A DNA stretch of 7,919 nt from Rhodospirillales bacterium (lineage in GTDB: Bacteria > Pseudomonadota > Alphaproteobacteria > Acetobacterales > Acetobacteraceae): assembly GCA_018971455.1 (NCBI GenBank), contig JAGXAV010000082.1, positions 1 through 7,919 of the forward strand, read 5' to 3'. The first letter of the stretch is position 1. Each line of letters opens with the position of its first letter. The notes under the pieces were generated by a model. That model ran no database searches and was not told the origin of the DNA. It was given only the letters and a program-made list of their open reading frames with translations. The position numbers and the translations under genes are program-made. Shown here piece after piece: positions 5,701-7,919 of the stretch.

Positions 5701-6738
5701 TCACGGCGCCGATGGCCAGTGCCAATCGGGCAGGCGCGCCACCGGCACCCCGCCGACGGTGAGCAGATGGTCCTTCAGGGTCAGCGGCAGGTGCAGATCC
5801 GGCGTGACCCCCGGCTTCGGCGGCGGCGCCAGCAGGCCGACCACCACCCGCGCCGTCGCCTCGACCTGGGGGGTGATGGCGTGGCCGGCCGCCAGCGCAT
5901 CGAGCAGGGCGGCGGGGTCGGCGAGCACCACCTCGCCGCTGCCCTCCGGCTGCAAGGCCGCGTCGAGCCCGAGCGTCGCCTGGGCCGTGAGATCGAGCCT
6001 GCCCCAGGTCAGGGCGAGGCGGCGCACCGCCAGCCGGCCGCCGGCCGCCCGCCAGGCGCGGGCCTGCGCGGCGGGGTCCTTGCCGGGCGGGACCGCGCCG
6101 GTGAGCCCGGCATCGAGGCTGACCGTGGCGATGCGCGCGCCGAGCGGCCAGGTGCCGCCGGGCGCCGGTGGCAGGGTGACGTTGGCGGCACTCGCCACCA
6201 CCGCCAGGGCCGGTGGCGCGGCCAGCGCGGCGCGCAGCCGGCCCAGGACCAGCGCGCCGCCCGGCAGGTCGGCACGGACCCCCACGGCCACCAGGGCGGC
6301 CTGCGGGGTGCGGGCATCGGGGAAGAACGGCACGGACAGGGCCAGCCGCGCCGCGGTGAAGGGCAGCCGGCCCGCCGGCCCGAGCAGCAGCGCCTGGGCG
6401 CCCCCGGCGGCGATGCCGAGCGTCAGCGGATGCAGGAGCGAGACGCGCAGGCGCACGCGGTCGGCCTGCCAGCCCAGGCCGCCGGCATCGGCGAGCGAGA
6501 CCGCCCGAAGATCGAGCCCGGCGGCGAAGGGCCAGCCGCCGCGCGATGGCGGCGAGGCCGCGACCCGCCAGCCTTGTGCCGTCTGCGCCGCCTGCCATTG
6601 CGCATAGAACCGGTCCATCCGGCGTTCGGCCAGGCCCCAGGCCAGCGTGTCGGCCAGCACCAGCGCGCCCAGCGCAATGGCGACCGGCAGGATGAGGCGC
6701 GAGGCGGGGCGGCGGCGGCGCGGGGGGGAAGCAGCCAT
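5701..6738 (-). CDS. DUF2125 family membrane-anchored periplasmic protein
   Basis: The product is 345 aa from ATG 6738. An arginine-rich start (PRRRRPASR, residues 6-14) precedes a single hydrophobic segment (about 15-35), typical of an uncleaved inner-membrane anchor with the rest in the periplasm. The body follows the alphaproteobacterial DUF2125 pattern: MDRFYAQWQAAQTAQGW near the anchor, GWPF and LGWQADRVRLRVSLLHPLTL in the first third, LTWGRLDLTAQATLGLD and PAALLDAL in the middle, and the ending LPLTLKDHLLTVGGVPVARLP before the stop. The function of DUF2125 is not known. The beta-rich, repetitive layout would suit a lipid- or wall-associated protein, but that is inference. It follows plsC in the same direction after a 145-base gap with its own possible regulatory sequences. 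No good ribosome binding site is seen upstream of the start. The long opposite-strand frame is a codon-bias shadow. Confidence 0.87.
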   Translation of the reverse strand: MAASPPRRRRPASRLILPVAIALGALVLADTLAWGLAERRMDRFYAQWQAAQTAQGWRVAASPPSRGGWPFAAGLDLRAVSLADAGGLGWQADRVRLRVSLLHPLTLGIAAGGAQALLLGPAGRLPFTAARLALSVPFFPDARTPQAALVAVGVRADLPGGALVLGRLRAALAAPPALAVVASAANVTLPPAPGGTWPLGARIATVSLDAGLTGAVPPGKDPAAQARAWRAAGGRLAVRRLALTWGRLDLTAQATLGLDAALQPEGSGEVVLADPAALLDALAAGHAITPQVEATARVVVGLLAPPPKPGVTPDLHLPLTLKDHLLTVGGVPVARLPDWHWPSAP

Positions 6739-6883
6739 GGCGGAAGCTTATCGCAGAGCCTGGACGATGAACTATCCCCCGTTCGCACAAGCGACAGTAT
6801 TACTGTCATGAAATGACGTTATACAGAGCGATTTCAATCTATTGAAAAACGCCTCTGCGTTGGCTTGCGAACCGCCTCCGGGC
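6739..6883 (-). promoter_or_regulatory. AT-richer gap with palindromes, probable promoter region of the DUF2125 gene
   Basis: This gap is clearly poorer in G+C than the genes around it. It contains GACAGTA-T-TACTGTC (6793-6807), a perfect 15-base palindrome, then GTCAT-GAA-ATGAC (6805-6817), and TTTCAAT-CT-ATTGAAA (6832-6847), a perfect 16-base palindrome. On the minus strand TATAAC (complement of 6818-6823) and TAATAC inside the first palindrome are plausible -10 sequences, and TTGAAA (complement of 6832-6837) a plausible -35, but no pair has ideal spacing. The palindromes could be operators of a dimeric regulator. Confidence 0.4.
6845..6861 (-). terminator. plsC: Possible weak intrinsic terminator of plsC
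   Basis: On the minus strand AACGC (6861-6857), loop AGAG and GCGTT (6852-6848) form a 5-bp stem running directly into TTTTT (6849-6845). It begins 22 bases after the plsC stop, in the right place and orientation. The stem is short, so termination would be weak; the following TTTCAAT palindrome might add to it. Confidence 0.4.
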
Positions 6884-7654
6884 TCAACCCACAGAGTTAT
6901 CCACCGCTCCGCCGGCCAGGGCCGCACTGCCCTCGGCGAACGAACGCTCCAGCCGCGCCATCAGCTCGCCGCGGCGCAGCCCGGCCGGCAGGGGCGGGGC
7001 GATGGCGATGTGGATGCGGCCGGGATGCTTGCGGAAGGCCCGCCGCCCCCAGCAATGGCCCGAATCGGTGGCGACCGGGATCACCGGCAGCCCGGTGCGC
7101 GCGGCGAGGGCGGCGATGCCGGGGTGCAGCACCAGCGGCGCGCCGGGGGTGGCGCGGGTGCCCTCGGGGAAGATGACGATCTGCCGTCCGCGGGCGAGCG
7201 CGTCGTCGGCGCCGGTGAGCAGGGAGCGGATCGCCGCCGCCCCGGCGCCGCGATCGACGGAGATCATGCCGGCATCGCGGGTGATCGGCCCGAACAGCGG
7301 GATGCGCTGCAACTCGCGCTTGAGCACGTAGCAGGTATCCGGCACCAGCAGCAGCCAGACCATGGTGTCGAAAGCCGATTGGTGCATCGAGGCGATCAGC
7401 GCCGGGCCGCTCGCCGGCAGGTGCTCGCGCCCGCTGACCTCCCAGGTGATGCCGCAGAGCGGGCGCAGCGCGCCGAGCACCAGCCGCGCCCAGAGCCGCG
7501 CCACCGGCATCGGCCTGGACGGGGGCGGGGATGGCTGCTCCGAGCCCCGACGGCGCAGGGCGTGGCACAGCCGCGGCAGCAGGGTGAAGCTCGCCAGCAC
7601 CAGGGTGATGCCATAGAACCAGAGGTTGAAAAGCAGCGAACGCATCAGGGTCAT
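6884..7654 (-). CDS. plsC: 1-acyl-sn-glycerol-3-phosphate acyltransferase (PlsC family)
   Basis: The product is 256 aa from ATG 7654, usual for the family. It should transfer an acyl group to lysophosphatidic acid to give phosphatidic acid at the inner membrane. The acyltransferase motifs are present in order: motif I HQSAFD (H91 to D96), the catalytic HX4D; motif II GMISVDRG (129-136); motif III FPEGTR (162-167); and motif IV LPVIPVATDSG. An N-terminal hydrophobic helix (about 6-30) anchors it. The methionine at codon 4 is an alternative start; neither has a strong ribosome binding site. It starts 10 bases after the stop of the YdcF-like gene, so they are likely cotranscribed. Without data on other acyltransferases in the genome, an alternative acyl acceptor (for example an ornithine lipid precursor) cannot be excluded. 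The last codons include TTATCCACC on the plus strand, which is coding here. Confidence 0.93.
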   Translation of the reverse strand: MTLMRSLLFNLWFYGITLVLASFTLLPRLCHALRRRGSEQPSPPPSRPMPVARLWARLVLGALRPLCGITWEVSGREHLPASGPALIASMHQSAFDTMVWLLLVPDTCYVLKRELQRIPLFGPITRDAGMISVDRGAGAAAIRSLLTGADDALARGRQIVIFPEGTRATPGAPLVLHPGIAALAARTGLPVIPVATDSGHCWGRRAFRKHPGRIHIAIAPPLPAGLRRGELMARLERSFAEGSAALAGGAVDNSVG

Positions 7655-7664
7655 GGTGCCGCCG

Positions 7665-7919
7665 TCATTGCTGGGGGTGGGCCTCCCGCCCGCAGGCCGG
7701 TCCGGCGGCGGGGCGCAGATCCGGGGCCAGGCCGCCGAGGCCGCTGAGCCCGATCTCGGCGGCCAGGAATTTGCTGTATTCGACGGCGAGGAAGCGCAGG
7801 GCCGTGAACTCCCGCCAGCCGCGCAGGGCGGCCGGCAGCACCGGGGCGGGGATCAGCGCGACCCCGGGCAGGGCGCGGCCCAGCTCCACCAGCGCGCGCG
7901 GCATGTGATAGCCGGCGGT
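7665..7919 (-). CDS. YdcF/DUF218-family protein, C-terminal part (cut by window end)
   Basis: The frame is open from the right edge of the window to TGA at 7665-7667, giving the last 84 residues. The visible part starts TAGYHMPRALVELGRALPGV followed by LIPAPV and, further on, RFLAVEYSKFLAAEIG. This is the familiar end of the alphaproteobacterial YdcF/DUF218 family (related to ElyC and SanA), where the block normally reads T-[SA]-x-[YF]-H-M-x-R. The ATG at 7904 is the internal methionine of that motif, not the start. Family members are envelope-associated proteins linked in enterobacteria to peptidoglycan or undecaprenyl-phosphate metabolism; the exact role of this branch is unknown. In many alphaproteobacteria this gene lies after ftsEX and before plsC, which would fit the missing upstream side. 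About two thirds of the protein lies outside the window. Confidence 0.8.
   Translation of the reverse strand, partial: TAGYHMPRALVELGRALPGVALIPAPVLPAALRGWREFTALRFLAVEYSKFLAAEIGLSGLGGLAPDLRPAAGPACGREAHPQQ

Noticed and set aside
5665..6816. 383-codon plus-strand open frame opposite the DUF2125 gene
   Set aside because: Arg/Gln/Gly-rich shadow without domain; the opposite strand carries a membrane anchor and DUF2125 features.
6897..6905. TTATCCACC, one base away from the DnaA box TTATCCACA
   Set aside because: It encodes the last residues of PlsC, is isolated, and no cluster of boxes or other origin feature is nearby.
1..7919. Defence island, prophage, CRISPR array or integrated element
   Set aside because: No repeats with spacers, integrase, transposase, toxin-antitoxin pair or phage genes are visible; RadC and the phospholipase D protein occur as ordinary chromosomal genes here.

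Overview
The window is GC-rich (visibly around 70% G+C) bacterial chromosome, dense with genes whose closest recognisable families are alphaproteobacterial. The minus-strand order ydcF-like, plsC, DUF2125, the intergenic palindromes ending in CTAGAGCA/TGCTCTAG, and the GANTC (CcrM) site in one of them all fit Alphaproteobacteria. The proline-rich secreted protein with a short helical repeat recalls Acetobacteraceae proteins, so that family is my best guess, but Hyphomicrobiales cannot be excluded. Nothing indicates a phage, plasmid, IS element, CRISPR array or RNA gene.

Layout from left to right. Positions 1-27 hold a perfect hairpin, the likely terminator of a minus-strand gene (37-534) for a small secreted four-cysteine protein of unknown function. 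A 247-base divergent gap follows. Next comes a plus-strand pair 10 bases apart: radC (782-1657, JAMM-family RadC) and comM/yifB (1668-3170, Mg-chelatase-like AAA+ branch-migration helicase). This pair looks like a DNA recombination/repair operon. It converges, with only 7 bases between, on a minus-strand gene for a proline-rich secreted protein (3178-3675). Thirty-three bases away and divergent lies a plus-strand gene for a two-HKD phospholipase D family protein (3709-5142).

Between the phospholipase D gene and the next, convergent gene lies a compact palindromic element (5136-5229). It has 11-base terminal inverted repeats, two internal hairpins, four alternating AGAGCA hexamers and a GAGTC site at the tip of the larger hairpin. 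Each flanking gene takes its TAG stop codon from an end of this element.

The right third is a minus-strand cluster read from the right edge inwards. It starts with the C-terminal part of a YdcF/DUF218-family protein (cut by the window end), then the lysophosphatidate acyltransferase plsC (6884-7654). A 145-base AT-richer gap with palindromes separates these from a membrane-anchored DUF2125 protein (5701-6738) and a small ACT-domain-like protein (5223-5582). The first three are envelope-related (lipid synthesis, probable envelope metabolism, membrane-anchored). The ACT-like protein suggests amino-acid sensing, but its partner is not visible.

Most of the window is ordinary core genome. The parts most worth a second look are the palindromic element at 5136-5229, the short ORF and hairpin ahead of the ACT-like gene, and the palindrome-rich gap ahead of the DUF2125 gene.
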